Shown here: piece by piece, positions 57,762 to 64,000 of the stretch
How positions within the stretch are numbered: position 1 is the stretch's first letter
How the letters are laid out: every line of letters starts with the position of its first letter
Assembly (NCBI GenBank): GCA_029563075.1
Contig: JAKQTN010000052.1
Span: 62,001-126,000, forward strand
Source of the DNA: Pseudomonadota bacterium
Lineage (GTDB): Bacteria > Pseudomonadota > Gammaproteobacteria > Burkholderiales > Methylophilaceae
Length of the DNA stretch: 64,000 nucleotides
Direction of reading: 5' to 3'
Program-made: the position numbers and the translations under genes
The notes under the pieces: generated by a model
Told to the model about the DNA's origin: nothing
The model's database searches: none
The model's input: only the letters and a program-made list of their open reading frames with translations

Positions 57762-58694
57762 TTAGCTAAGGTTGCCACGCCCGATAGTCGCTTCGATACG
57801 ATTTTGTAGTGCATCTTTAAAATCGTCCAATTTATCTTCTTCCCATACAACAAAATTATATTGACGGTTATCAAAATGAACGTCTTTGAGTTCTGTATTT
57901 TTGCAAGTCCAAATTACTTGTAACCCCAGCCCTAAAGCAAAGCCCGCTTCAAAATACACGCCACCACGTTGCCCCGTAAAATCTGCTACTACAAATTTAC
58001 TGCGGCGAATCATTGCGATAATTTCATCGTCAATTCGATTATTGTGTTGGTGTTCATTAATTTTTTTTGGGTCATAACCCGCATCTTTAATAGCGGGTTC
58101 AATGGCATTTGTCCAAATAGGTAAAATACTTTCGTTAAACCACATTGCACAAAATCCTATTCGACTGTCTGCTCGATGGTGTTTTAGTGACTCTAAAAAC
58201 TCATAACCACGAGGAGTTATTTGAACTTGTGAAAGAGTTCCGCCTATTCCTCCAGAAAGCGATATGTACCCAACTGCGTCAGCCAGAAATGTGCGAAATA
58301 AATAGTCTAATTCTAGTGCATTGTCTGAGTATGAAATACCTAGCCACTCAATTGCATTGTTAATGTTTAATGAAAATTTATAAGATAAATCTGTAGATAA
58401 TTTATTAATGTAAATTAAAACCTTAGCTGCTCTTTCGGCAACCGATGGTGTTGCTACTGATAGTAATGAATCAATATCGTTGCTGCTAATACTTATCCCT
58501 TGATGCTCTCTTATCCAGCCACAAGCATTCGCAATTTGCCTTAAGTTGGCATTTTTTGCATCCCATACAGCAGCTGCAGTGCTAGACATAGAAAAGTCAC
58601 CGCATCTAGGGCAAGAAACAGTTTTGTTCTCGAATCCATTTGAGCTTTTGTTAATTGCATTGGATTTGCAAATCGGACATTCGATATCACTCAT
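57762..58694 (-). CDS. Zinc-ribbon protein with deoxyribosyltransferase/TIR-like C-terminal domain
   Basis: 310-aa protein not assigned to a characterised family. Residues 1-35 form a zinc ribbon with cysteines 6, 9, 28 and 31. Residues about 60-170 are helical, of unknown fold. Residues about 178-300 resemble nucleoside 2-deoxyribosyltransferase / TIR-like folds: IGFCAMWFNES, IPAIKDAGYDP-type core, RRSKFVVADFTGQRGGVYFEAGFALGLGL with Glu249 as the candidate catalytic residue, and a C-terminal VIWTCKN strand. Such domains cleave N-glycosidic bonds, including NAD in some defence systems, but activity here is inferred. The gene is AT-rich and abuts folB (one-base overlap). Confidence 0.75.
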   Translation of the reverse strand: MSDIECPICKSNAINKSSNGFENKTVSCPRCGDFSMSSTAAAVWDAKNANLRQIANACGWIREHQGISISSNDIDSLLSVATPSVAERAAKVLIYINKLSTDLSYKFSLNINNAIEWLGISYSDNALELDYLFRTFLADAVGYISLSGGIGGTLSQVQITPRGYEFLESLKHHRADSRIGFCAMWFNESILPIWTNAIEPAIKDAGYDPKKINEHQHNNRIDDEIIAMIRRSKFVVADFTGQRGGVYFEAGFALGLGLQVIWTCKNTELKDVHFDNRQYNFVVWEEDKLDDFKDALQNRIEATIGRGNLS

Positions 58695-59044
58695 TATCTG
58701 CTCCTCTCAACAATCACACCCAACGCCTTCAACCCTGGCAGTATCGCAGGTTTGGCGACTTTAACCTTTACGCTCAACGCGCTAAATTCTTTTAGTATCA
58801 ATTGGCACACATGTTCTGCTAGGGCTTCTACCAGTTGAAAGTTGTGCTCAGCTAATGTGGCACGGATGCGCGTAACGACTGCGCCGTAATCAATGGTATC
58901 GGCAATGGCGTCGCTTTTGCCCGCTTTGGCTAAGTCATAGCCGATTTCAATGTCCAAAATCACGGTTTGCGGCACCATGCGCTCCCATTCCGGCACGCCA
59001 AGTTTGGTTTGCACTTTGAGTTCGCTGATAAAAATGGTGTCCAT
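58694..59044 (-). CDS. folB: Dihydroneopterin aldolase
   Basis: Folate pathway enzyme converting 7,8-dihydroneopterin to 6-hydroxymethyl-dihydropterin. The start reads MDTIFISELKVQTKLGVPEWER. The remaining TIDYGAVVTRIRATL, FQLVEALAEHVCQLIL (with the catalytic Glu/Lys area) and VKVAKPAIL are diagnostic. 116 aa. It is the upstream partner of the zinc-ribbon gene on the minus strand (stop and start share one base) and divergent from plsY. Confidence 0.95.
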   Translation of the reverse strand: MDTIFISELKVQTKLGVPEWERMVPQTVILDIEIGYDLAKAGKSDAIADTIDYGAVVTRIRATLAEHNFQLVEALAEHVCQLILKEFSALSVKVKVAKPAILPGLKALGVIVERSR

Positions 59045-59098
59045 AGCTTTAACAATTATCGTATAAAATAGTATTAAATCATTTTAGAGCATCTTAAT

Positions 59099-59719
59099 AT
59101 GAATGAGTTAGGTTTTATACCCGTCGCCCTTGTGCCCATGGTTTGGATTGTTGCCGCATATTTTCTGGGGTCGGTTTCGTTCGGTATTTTGGTGAGCAGG
59201 TTATATGGTTTGGCAGATCCGCGTACAGTAGGCTCCGGCAACCCTGGCGCGACCAATGTGTTGCGCAGCGGCAGAAAATCTGCCGCGGCACTCACATTGC
59301 TGGGCGATGCGCTTAAAGGCTGGTTTCCTGTGTGGTTTGCGTTGCAGTCCAATATGCTGATGTGGGTGGTGGCTGCTGTTGGTTTGGCGGTATTTTTCGG
59401 GCATTTGTACCCGATTTTCCATCGTTTTAAAGGCGGGAAAGGCGTAGCAACCGCGCTGGGTGTGATGTTGGCCGTTTCGCTGTGGCTTGGTCTGGCGTGC
59501 TTGCTGGTGTGGGCGGTTGTGTTTGCCATCAGCCGCATTTCCTCCCTCTCGGCGATTGTGGCGGCAGCTTTATCGCCATTTTTGGCAGCCTGGTTATTGC
59601 TGCCGTACAAAGATTATGTGCTGATGGTCTTGGTGATGGCCGTCATGCTGTTATGGAGACATCGAAGCAATATTCAGAAGTTGCTGGCTGGCACGGAGTC
59701 AGGTTTTGGCAAGAAGTAA
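59099..59719 (+). CDS. plsY: Glycerol-3-phosphate acyltransferase PlsY
   Basis: Membrane acyltransferase using acyl-phosphate for the first step of phospholipid synthesis. About six helices; motifs FLGSVSFGILVSRL, GSGNPGATNVLRSGRK, GDALKGWFPVW, and HLYPIFHRFKGGKGVATALG are all present. 206 aa. folB is divergent, the usual pairing with plsY. A repeat element separates it from convergent tsaD. Confidence 0.97.
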   Translation: MNELGFIPVALVPMVWIVAAYFLGSVSFGILVSRLYGLADPRTVGSGNPGATNVLRSGRKSAAALTLLGDALKGWFPVWFALQSNMLMWVVAAVGLAVFFGHLYPIFHRFKGGKGVATALGVMLAVSLWLGLACLLVWAVVFAISRISSLSAIVAAALSPFLAAWLLLPYKDYVLMVLVMAVMLLWRHRSNIQKLLAGTESGFGKK

Positions 59720-59788
59720 TGTCATACTGAACTTGATTCAGGATCTTGTTTTTATCTAACTAGAATCCGTGTCAAGCGCAGAATGACA
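59720..59788. repeat. Dispersed palindromic repeat, copy 2
   Basis: Imperfect inverted repeat (left arm 59720-59746, right arm 59762-59788) that fills the gap between convergent plsY and tsaD. Left arm starts TGTCATACTGAACTTGATTC, matching the copy at 15100. Confidence 0.75.
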
Positions 59789-59789
59789 G

Positions 59790-60824
59790 TCAAGGTTTGG
59801 TGAGTTCCGCTAAATCCCAACGTGGTTTTACGCCAAAGCTGTAATCTTGGTTTTTGTTTATTTTGACTCTAAGCCGCATCGCTCCTGCAAACGCAATCAT
59901 TGCGCCATTATCAGTACAAAATTCCAGGCGCGGATAGCTCACTTTACACATCTTTCGTTTTGTCGCCGCGTTTAAGCGCGTCCGCAGCCTTGAATTGGCG
60001 CCTACCCCGCCTGAAACGATTAAATTATCCAAGCCGGTTTCACGTAGTGCGCTCATGCATTTTACAGTGAGGATTTCGGTTACGGCTTCTTGAAATTCCC
60101 AAGCAATATCAGCCCTAACATCATCCGTCAGCGGCGAGTTGTTATTCACCATGGTCAACACCGCCGTTTTTAACCCGCTAAAGCTGAAGTTCAAATCGCC
60201 GCTGTTTAACATGGGCCGCGGCAATTTGAAATGTGTTTTGCCCCGCTCTGCATGTTTTGAATCAGCAAGTTTCGCCAGTGCAGGGCCTCCAGGGTAGCCC
60301 AGCCCTAGCAGTTTGGCGGTTTTGTCAAACGCTTCGCCTGCCGCATCGTCTAAGGTATCGCCCAACAAGGTGTATTCACCAATGCCTTCTACACACATGA
60401 GTTGCGAATGTCCGCCAGAAACCAGTAGCGCGACGAACGGAAATTCGGGAGGATTTTCTTCCAGCAAAGGCGCAAGCAAATGCCCTTCTAAATGATGGAC
60501 TGCTACACTGGGCACATTGAGCGCAAACGCCAGTGATTGTGCAATGCTGGTGCCCACCAGCAGCGCCCCTGCCAGCCCAGGGCCTTGCGTATAGGCAATG
60601 CCATCAATATCTTTCAAGGTTTTGTCAGCATTTTTTAATACGATTTCGGTGAGTGGCAAAGCCCGCCGAATATGGTCGCGCGAGGCGAGTTCCGGCACCA
60701 CGCCGCCATATTCTGCGTGCATCTCGACTTGCGAGTACAGCGCATGCGCCAGCAAACCTCGTTCAGTATCGTAAAGTGCGACACCTGTTTCATCGCAAGA
60801 AGATTCAAACCCCAAAACCAGCAT
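59790..60824 (-). CDS. tsaD: tRNA threonylcarbamoyladenosine synthase subunit TsaD
   Basis: Part of the TsaBDE complex making t6A37 in ANN-decoding tRNAs. N-terminus [18 protein letters not shown], metal-binding histidines in [11 protein letters not shown], nucleotide-binding [12 protein letters not shown], and the final [17 protein letters not shown]. 344 aa. Divergent from rpsU, the common arrangement in proteobacteria. Confidence 0.98.
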   Translation of the reverse strand: MLVLGFESSCDETGVALYDTERGLLAHALYSQVEMHAEYGGVVPELASRDHIRRALPLTEIVLKNADKTLKDIDGIAYTQGPGLAGALLVGTSIAQSLAFALNVPSVAVHHLEGHLLAPLLEENPPEFPFVALLVSGGHSQLMCVEGIGEYTLLGDTLDDAAGEAFDKTAKLLGLGYPGGPALAKLADSKHAERGKTHFKLPRPMLNSGDLNFSFSGLKTAVLTMVNNNSPLTDDVRADIAWEFQEAVTEILTVKCMSALRETGLDNLIVSGGVGANSRLRTRLNAATKRKMCKVSYPRLEFCTDNGAMIAFAGAMRLRVKINKNQDYSFGVKPRWDLAELTKP

Positions 60825-60955
60825 CTGTTTAAAACCTTAAGGCACTTTTAAGTACAAAAAACGTAAAAGTGATTGAAAAAAAAGGATTATACGATTAAAA
60901 TGGCGGACTTTTCTCAAGTTTGTCGCTTGGGTATCATTTTGATAAGAGAGAACGA

Positions 60956-61168
60956 ATGTCTAGTGTACGTGTAAAAGAGAATGAGCCGTTTGACGTTGCA
61001 TTGCGCCGTTTTAAACGCCTGATTGAAAAAACTGGTTTGTTGAATGACCTTCGCGCACGCGAATTTTACGAGAAACCAACATGGGAACGTAAGCGTAAAG
61101 CGGCTGCAGCGGTTAAACGTCAATATCGCCGTTTACGCAATCAAACGTTGCCTGCAAAACTTTACTAA
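60956..61168 (+). CDS. rpsU: 30S ribosomal protein S21
   Basis: Small basic ribosomal protein, needed for initiation on the small subunit. [26 protein letters not shown] and [20 protein letters not shown] are family-diagnostic. The reading frame extends upstream to 60920, but the family start and GAGAGAACG upstream fix ATG 60956, giving the normal 70 aa. First gene of the rpsU macromolecular-synthesis cluster. Confidence 0.98.
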   Translation: MSSVRVKENEPFDVALRRFKRLIEKTGLLNDLRAREFYEKPTWERKRKAAAAVKRQYRRLRNQTLPAKLY

Positions 61169-61179
61169 AAGCCAATAGC

Positions 61180-61497
61180 ATGGCCGATTCTAAGCAAGCA
61201 GCAAACGCCGAAACCAACCAAGAAGATGCGTTTTGGCGCGTGGCAGATACCTTTATCGGCCTTGCTAATGAGCAAGCAACTGAAATTGACCGTGGTGTAG
61301 TAAGTGCGGGGTTTTCGTATGCCTCGGCTCGGTTTAATACGTTTGTAATCGCGTCGCAATGCGGCAACAAAGAGGCTTTTGAAGCCGAAAAATCAGCAGC
61401 GATTGATTATTTTGTGAATCAATACAGAATGGCGTTGACTGAGCATGTGGCTGATTATCAAGCCAATTTCGATAAATACATCAGCAATAACGCTTAA
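61180..61497 (+). CDS. DUF3144 domain protein
   Basis: Small protein of 105 aa without signal peptide or helices that span membranes. The DUF3144 match rests on AFWRVADTFIGLANEQATE, SAGFSYASARFNTFVIAS and AAIDYFVNQYRMALTEHVADY. No function is known. It sits 11 bases after rpsU and 20 bases before yqeY in the same direction, so it belongs to the rpsU-dnaG transcription unit, an interposed gene compared with the E. coli layout. Confidence 0.88.
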   Translation: MADSKQAANAETNQEDAFWRVADTFIGLANEQATEIDRGVVSAGFSYASARFNTFVIASQCGNKEAFEAEKSAAIDYFVNQYRMALTEHVADYQANFDKYISNNA

Positions 61498-61517
61498 AGC
61501 CAAAAGACTTAAGGCAC

Positions 61518-61961
61518 ATGAGCTTAAAGCAACAAATCTCCGAAGACATGAAAAATGCCATGCGCGCTAAAGACAGCGTGCGTTTAGGCGCAATTCGTTT
61601 GTTGCAGGCTGCCATCAAGCAGCGTGAAGTGGATGAGCGGGTCGAGCTTGATGATGCGGCAGTAATCTCCGTGATTGAGAAAATGCTCAAACAGCGTCGT
61701 GATTCAATCGCGGCGTATGAATCAGCCAATAGAACCGATTTGGCGGATGTAGAAAAGTTTGAAGTCAGTGTGCTGCAAACCTACCTGCCGCAACAACTTA
61801 GCGAAGATGAAATCAAAGCGATCCTGGAGAAAGTGGTTGCTGATACCGGCGCTGAAGGCGTGAAGGATATGGGCAAAGTCATGGCCGCAATCAAGCCATT
61901 GGTAGCTGGCAAGGCTGATATGGGAAAAATATCAGGATTGATTAAAGCGCGGCTAGGCTAG
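61518..61961 (+). CDS. yqeY: GatB/YqeY domain protein
   Basis: 147-aa protein of the YqeY family, sharing a domain with the GatB amidotransferase C-terminus. LKQQISEDMKNAMRAKDSVRLGAIRLLQAAIKQREVDER and EFEVSVLQTYLPQQLSEDEI-type segments are seen, then GKVMAAIKPLVAGKADMGKISGLIK. Possibly a tRNA-binding protein, but the role is not defined. It occurs between rpsU and dnaG in many proteobacteria, as here. A terminator lies between it and dnaG. Confidence 0.95.
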   Translation: MSLKQQISEDMKNAMRAKDSVRLGAIRLLQAAIKQREVDERVELDDAAVISVIEKMLKQRRDSIAAYESANRTDLADVEKFEVSVLQTYLPQQLSEDEIKAILEKVVADTGAEGVKDMGKVMAAIKPLVAGKADMGKISGLIKARLG

Positions 61962-61981
61962 TTTTAAAGATGCAAAAAATC

Positions 61982-62006
61982 AAAGGAGCGAACAGCTCCT
62001 TTTTTG
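61982..62006 (+). terminator. Intrinsic terminator between yqeY and dnaG
   Basis: 8-bp stem AAAGGAGC / GCTCCTTT, GAACA loop, followed by TTTTGTTTT. Its position recalls the internal terminator before dnaG in the E. coli rpsU-dnaG-rpoD operon. Confidence 0.92.
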
Positions 62007-62056
62007 TTTTCTGAATTAAGTTAAAATCATCAGTTGGCTTTGTAAGCAGATAAATT

Positions 62057-63790
62057 TTGATACCTGAGAGTTTTATCCAAGAGTTACTCAATCGCGTCGA
62101 CATCGTGGACGTGATTGACAAAAGCGTCCCGCTTAAAAAAGCTGGCGCAAACTACTCTGCCTGCTGCCCGTTTCACAATGAAAAATCCCCCAGCTTTACC
62201 GTCAGCCCTACCAAACAGTTTTACCATTGTTTTGGCTGCGGCGCGCATGGTACGGCGATTGGTTTTCTGATGGAATACGCGGGCTTGAGTTTTGTGGAAG
62301 CCATTCACGAGCTAGCCAAAAATGTCAGCATGATTGTGCCTCAGGAGACGCGCGACACCGAACGTGTGCCGCAAAAGGTCATGCTTGGCTTGCAGGAAGT
62401 ATTGCAGCAAGCCGCCAGTTATTACAAAGCCGAGCTTAAAAAATCGCAGCGCGCGATTGATTATTTAAAAGGGCGCGGCTTGAGCGGGCAAATCGCGGCC
62501 AAGTTTCAAATTGGCTACGCGCCTCCGGGCTGGCAGAATCTGGAAAGTGTTTTTCCGCAATACGAAAGTGAAGTATTAAACACGGCGGGTTTGGTGGTGG
62601 AGAATGAGCAAGGCCGCCGTTATGACCGCTTCCGCGACCGCATCATGTTTCCCATTCACGATCAAAAAGGTCAGGTCATTGGCTTTGGCGGGCGCGTCAT
62701 CAATCCGGAAGATACGCCTAAATATTACAACTCGCCGGAAACGCCATTGTTTCAAAAGGGGCATGAGCTATACGGCTTGTTCGTAGCGCGCCGCGCCATA
62801 CGCGATGCAGGCCGCGCACTGGTGGTGGAAGGTTATATGGATGTAGTGGCGTTGGCGCAATACGGCATCGAATACGCGGTGGCTGCGCTGGGCACAGCCA
62901 CCACGCCGTTTCACATTACCAAGCTCATGCGGCAAACCGATGAAATCGTGTTTTGCTTCGATGGCGATAATGCAGGCCGCACGGCGGCCTGGCGCGCGGC
63001 AATGAATGCCTTGCCGGCCTTAACAGATAGTTTGAAGCTGCGTTTTTTGCTTTTGCCTAAGGAGCATGATCCGGACAGTTATGTGCGCGAATTTGGCAAG
63101 GAAAAGTTTGAAGCCGAGATGCAACATGCGATGCCGCTTTCGCAATACATCGTGCAGCATTTGAGTGAGGAAAATCCGCTCAATTCTCAAGAAGATAAAG
63201 TGAAGCTGCTGAATGAAGCCGAGCCGATTTTGCGGCAAATCCAGGCGCCGCGTTTTGCCTTGATGCTAAGAAAACGTATTGCAGAGCTGGCCGGGGTGAC
63301 GGATACAGAAATGCAGAGCTTGCTGAAATTGCCCGCAATCAATAAATCACCAGCCAAGGCCACACAGCGTCAATCACGGGCACCGTTATCGCTTAAAAAA
63401 CGTTTTGTGCTGATGCTGCTGATGCAGCCTGGTTTGGCGAAAACAGAGCATTTAAATTTTGTGCAGGGGTTTGGCGAGGAAGATGTGTTGCTAAAAGCCG
63501 CGTTGAATGCAGCATTAGCACAGCCACAATCGAGGCCTGCAGCCTTATTGCATACGATAGCGCCGCAGATTGACACAAGATTGCTCCATGAAATCCAGCG
63601 TGAGCTGCATTTGCTGGATGAAAGTTTGGATTTTGCGCTTGAATTTGAAGGTGCGCGTACCCAACTTGCTGAAATGACGCAGCAGAGGCAGCATGGAGGT
63701 TTGCTTGACGCATTGAAGGAAAAACCTTTAAACACACTGACAGTCGAAGAGCGTGAAATGCTAAAAAATTTAACCGTCAAGAAGATTTGA
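62057..63790 (+). CDS. dnaG: DNA primase
   Basis: RNA primer synthesis at replication forks. The N-terminal CHC2 zinc-binding motif (CCPFHNEKSPSFTVSPTKQFYHCFGCGAHG-like; one Cys, His, two Cys) and the TOPRIM core (VVEGYMDVVAL, DGDNAGRTAAWRA) are intact; the C-terminal helicase-binding domain follows. 577 aa. The start is TTG 62057 with only a weak ribosome-binding site, so translation is probably low. A terminator lies 50 bases upstream. Next is the probable rpoD. Confidence 0.97.
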   Translation: MIPESFIQELLNRVDIVDVIDKSVPLKKAGANYSACCPFHNEKSPSFTVSPTKQFYHCFGCGAHGTAIGFLMEYAGLSFVEAIHELAKNVSMIVPQETRDTERVPQKVMLGLQEVLQQAASYYKAELKKSQRAIDYLKGRGLSGQIAAKFQIGYAPPGWQNLESVFPQYESEVLNTAGLVVENEQGRRYDRFRDRIMFPIHDQKGQVIGFGGRVINPEDTPKYYNSPETPLFQKGHELYGLFVARRAIRDAGRALVVEGYMDVVALAQYGIEYAVAALGTATTPFHITKLMRQTDEIVFCFDGDNAGRTAAWRAAMNALPALTDSLKLRFLLLPKEHDPDSYVREFGKEKFEAEMQHAMPLSQYIVQHLSEENPLNSQEDKVKLLNEAEPILRQIQAPRFALMLRKRIAELAGVTDTEMQSLLKLPAINKSPAKATQRQSRAPLSLKKRFVLMLLMQPGLAKTEHLNFVQGFGEEDVLLKAALNAALAQPQSRPAALLHTIAPQIDTRLLHEIQRELHLLDESLDFALEFEGARTQLAEMTQQRQHGGLLDALKEKPLNTLTVEEREMLKNLTVKKI

Positions 63791-63949
63791 AATAAAGGGC
63801 ATACATAAAAAAGATCTGCGCAGCAGGGCATAGATTGATTAAAAATTAAGCAGACAGGGATTAAAATCAAGCGCATTTTAAGGTATAATTTAGGGTTTTC
63901 CGTAACGGTTAGATTGTTACAGGTATGTGACTCATAGATAGGATCAGGC
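63791..63949 (+). promoter_or_regulatory. dnaG-rpoD intergenic region
   Basis: 159-base AT-rich gap. A TATAAT-type stretch (GGTATAATTT near 63881) is a plausible -10 element of an rpoD promoter; no pairing -35 was fixed. Confidence 0.4.
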
Positions 63950-64000
63950 ATGGCCAGACCAAAATCAGACAAAACATTAGAAAAAGAGCGGATTAAGCTC
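63950..64000 (+). CDS. rpoD: Probable RNA polymerase sigma factor RpoD, first 17 codons
   Basis: Only MARPKSDKTLEKERIKL is visible before the window ends. Position after rpsU-yqeY-dnaG is the standard place of rpoD, and the basic, charged N-terminus leading into an ERIKL segment is compatible with the start of sigma region 1.1 in betaproteobacteria. The identification is by context, since no sigma domain is within view. Confidence 0.6.
   Translation, partial: MARPKSDKTLEKERIKL

Noticed and set aside
57510-57809. 99-aa frame in the gap after xerD
   Set aside because: Low-complexity peptide from a repeat-like sequence, overlapping the 3' end of the zinc-ribbon gene on the opposite strand; no ribosome-binding site.
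1-64000. CRISPR array, rRNA or tRNA genes, insertion sequences
   Set aside because: No regularly spaced repeats, cloverleaf-like segments in the gaps, or transposase-like proteins were seen; most gaps are too short to hold RNA genes.

Overview
The window looks like the chromosome of a Gram-negative betaproteobacterium, most probably a methylotroph of the family Methylophilaceae (Methylotenera/Methylophilus type). This is inferred from gene content and order: mrcA divergent from pilMNOPQ-aroKB-dgt, a glnA/ntrBC block, uvrA-MFS-ssb, tolQRAB-pal-cpoB, rpsP-rimM-trmD-rplS and rpsU-yqeY-dnaG-(rpoD). A single-chain SoxYZ carrier of the quinoprotein-dehydrogenase-associated type also fits a methylotroph. 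No rRNA or tRNA gene, CRISPR array, prophage or insertion sequence was seen.

Layout. 1-10.2 kb: the 3' part of mrcA (minus strand), then the type IV pilus assembly operon pilMNOPQ, a terminator, and aroK, aroB and dgt. 10.2-13.6 kb: a porin with a long leader, a SEC-C/TPR/methyltransferase fusion and a GNAT acetyltransferase. 13.6-18.5 kb (minus): ntrC, ntrB, a DUF4124 protein and glnA; glnA has a sigma-54 promoter and two NtrC-type sites. 18.7-21.2 kb: rhodanese, aroE, mtgA and a DUF456 membrane protein. 21.3-29.0 kb: uvrA (minus), a YajR-like MFS transporter, ssb, an FmdB zinc ribbon, a DUF502 protein and aspS. 29.1-35.8 kb: a DUF4145 protein, kbl and tdh (minus), a glyoxalase-fold protein, SoxYZ, YjbQ, TrhP/YegQ and a CBS-pair protein. 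35.9-46.9 kb: an EamA transporter, yebC, ruvC, a UbiA-family prenyltransferase, ruvA, a DUF4349 lipoprotein, a TonB-dependent receptor, a periplasmic binding protein, a GGDEF-EAL protein and ruvB. 46.9-53.6 kb: ybgC-tolQRA-tolB-pal-cpoB, queE, queC. 53.7-57.5 kb: rpsP-rimM-trmD-rplS, ogt, xerD. 57.5-64 kb: a repeat-like spacer, a zinc-ribbon/deoxyribosyltransferase-like protein, folB, plsY, tsaD, rpsU, DUF3144, yqeY, dnaG and the first codons of a probable rpoD.

Most of the window is core housekeeping. Parts that do not fit this backbone are: (1) a candidate signalling module in the interval that splits ruvA from ruvB, made of a TonB-dependent receptor, a lone ABC-type periplasmic binding protein and a GGDEF-EAL enzyme with intact motifs; (2) the 57.8-58.7 kb gene, an AT-rich Zn-ribbon protein with a C-terminal nucleoside-deoxyribosyltransferase/TIR-like domain, beside xerD and a repeat-like spacer, a candidate stress or anti-phage effector; (3) an AT-rich DUF4145 gene wedged between aspS and kbl; (4) unusual forms of core genes, including a long Ala-rich tail on ribosomal protein S16, a duplicated N-terminus of RimM with complementary hairpin arms, and terminators placed directly before aroK and dnaG.

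All assignments come from reading the sequence and recalling families; no database search was run. Start codons were moved from the longest reading frame where a ribosome-binding site, a neighbour overlap or the family N-terminus argued for it.
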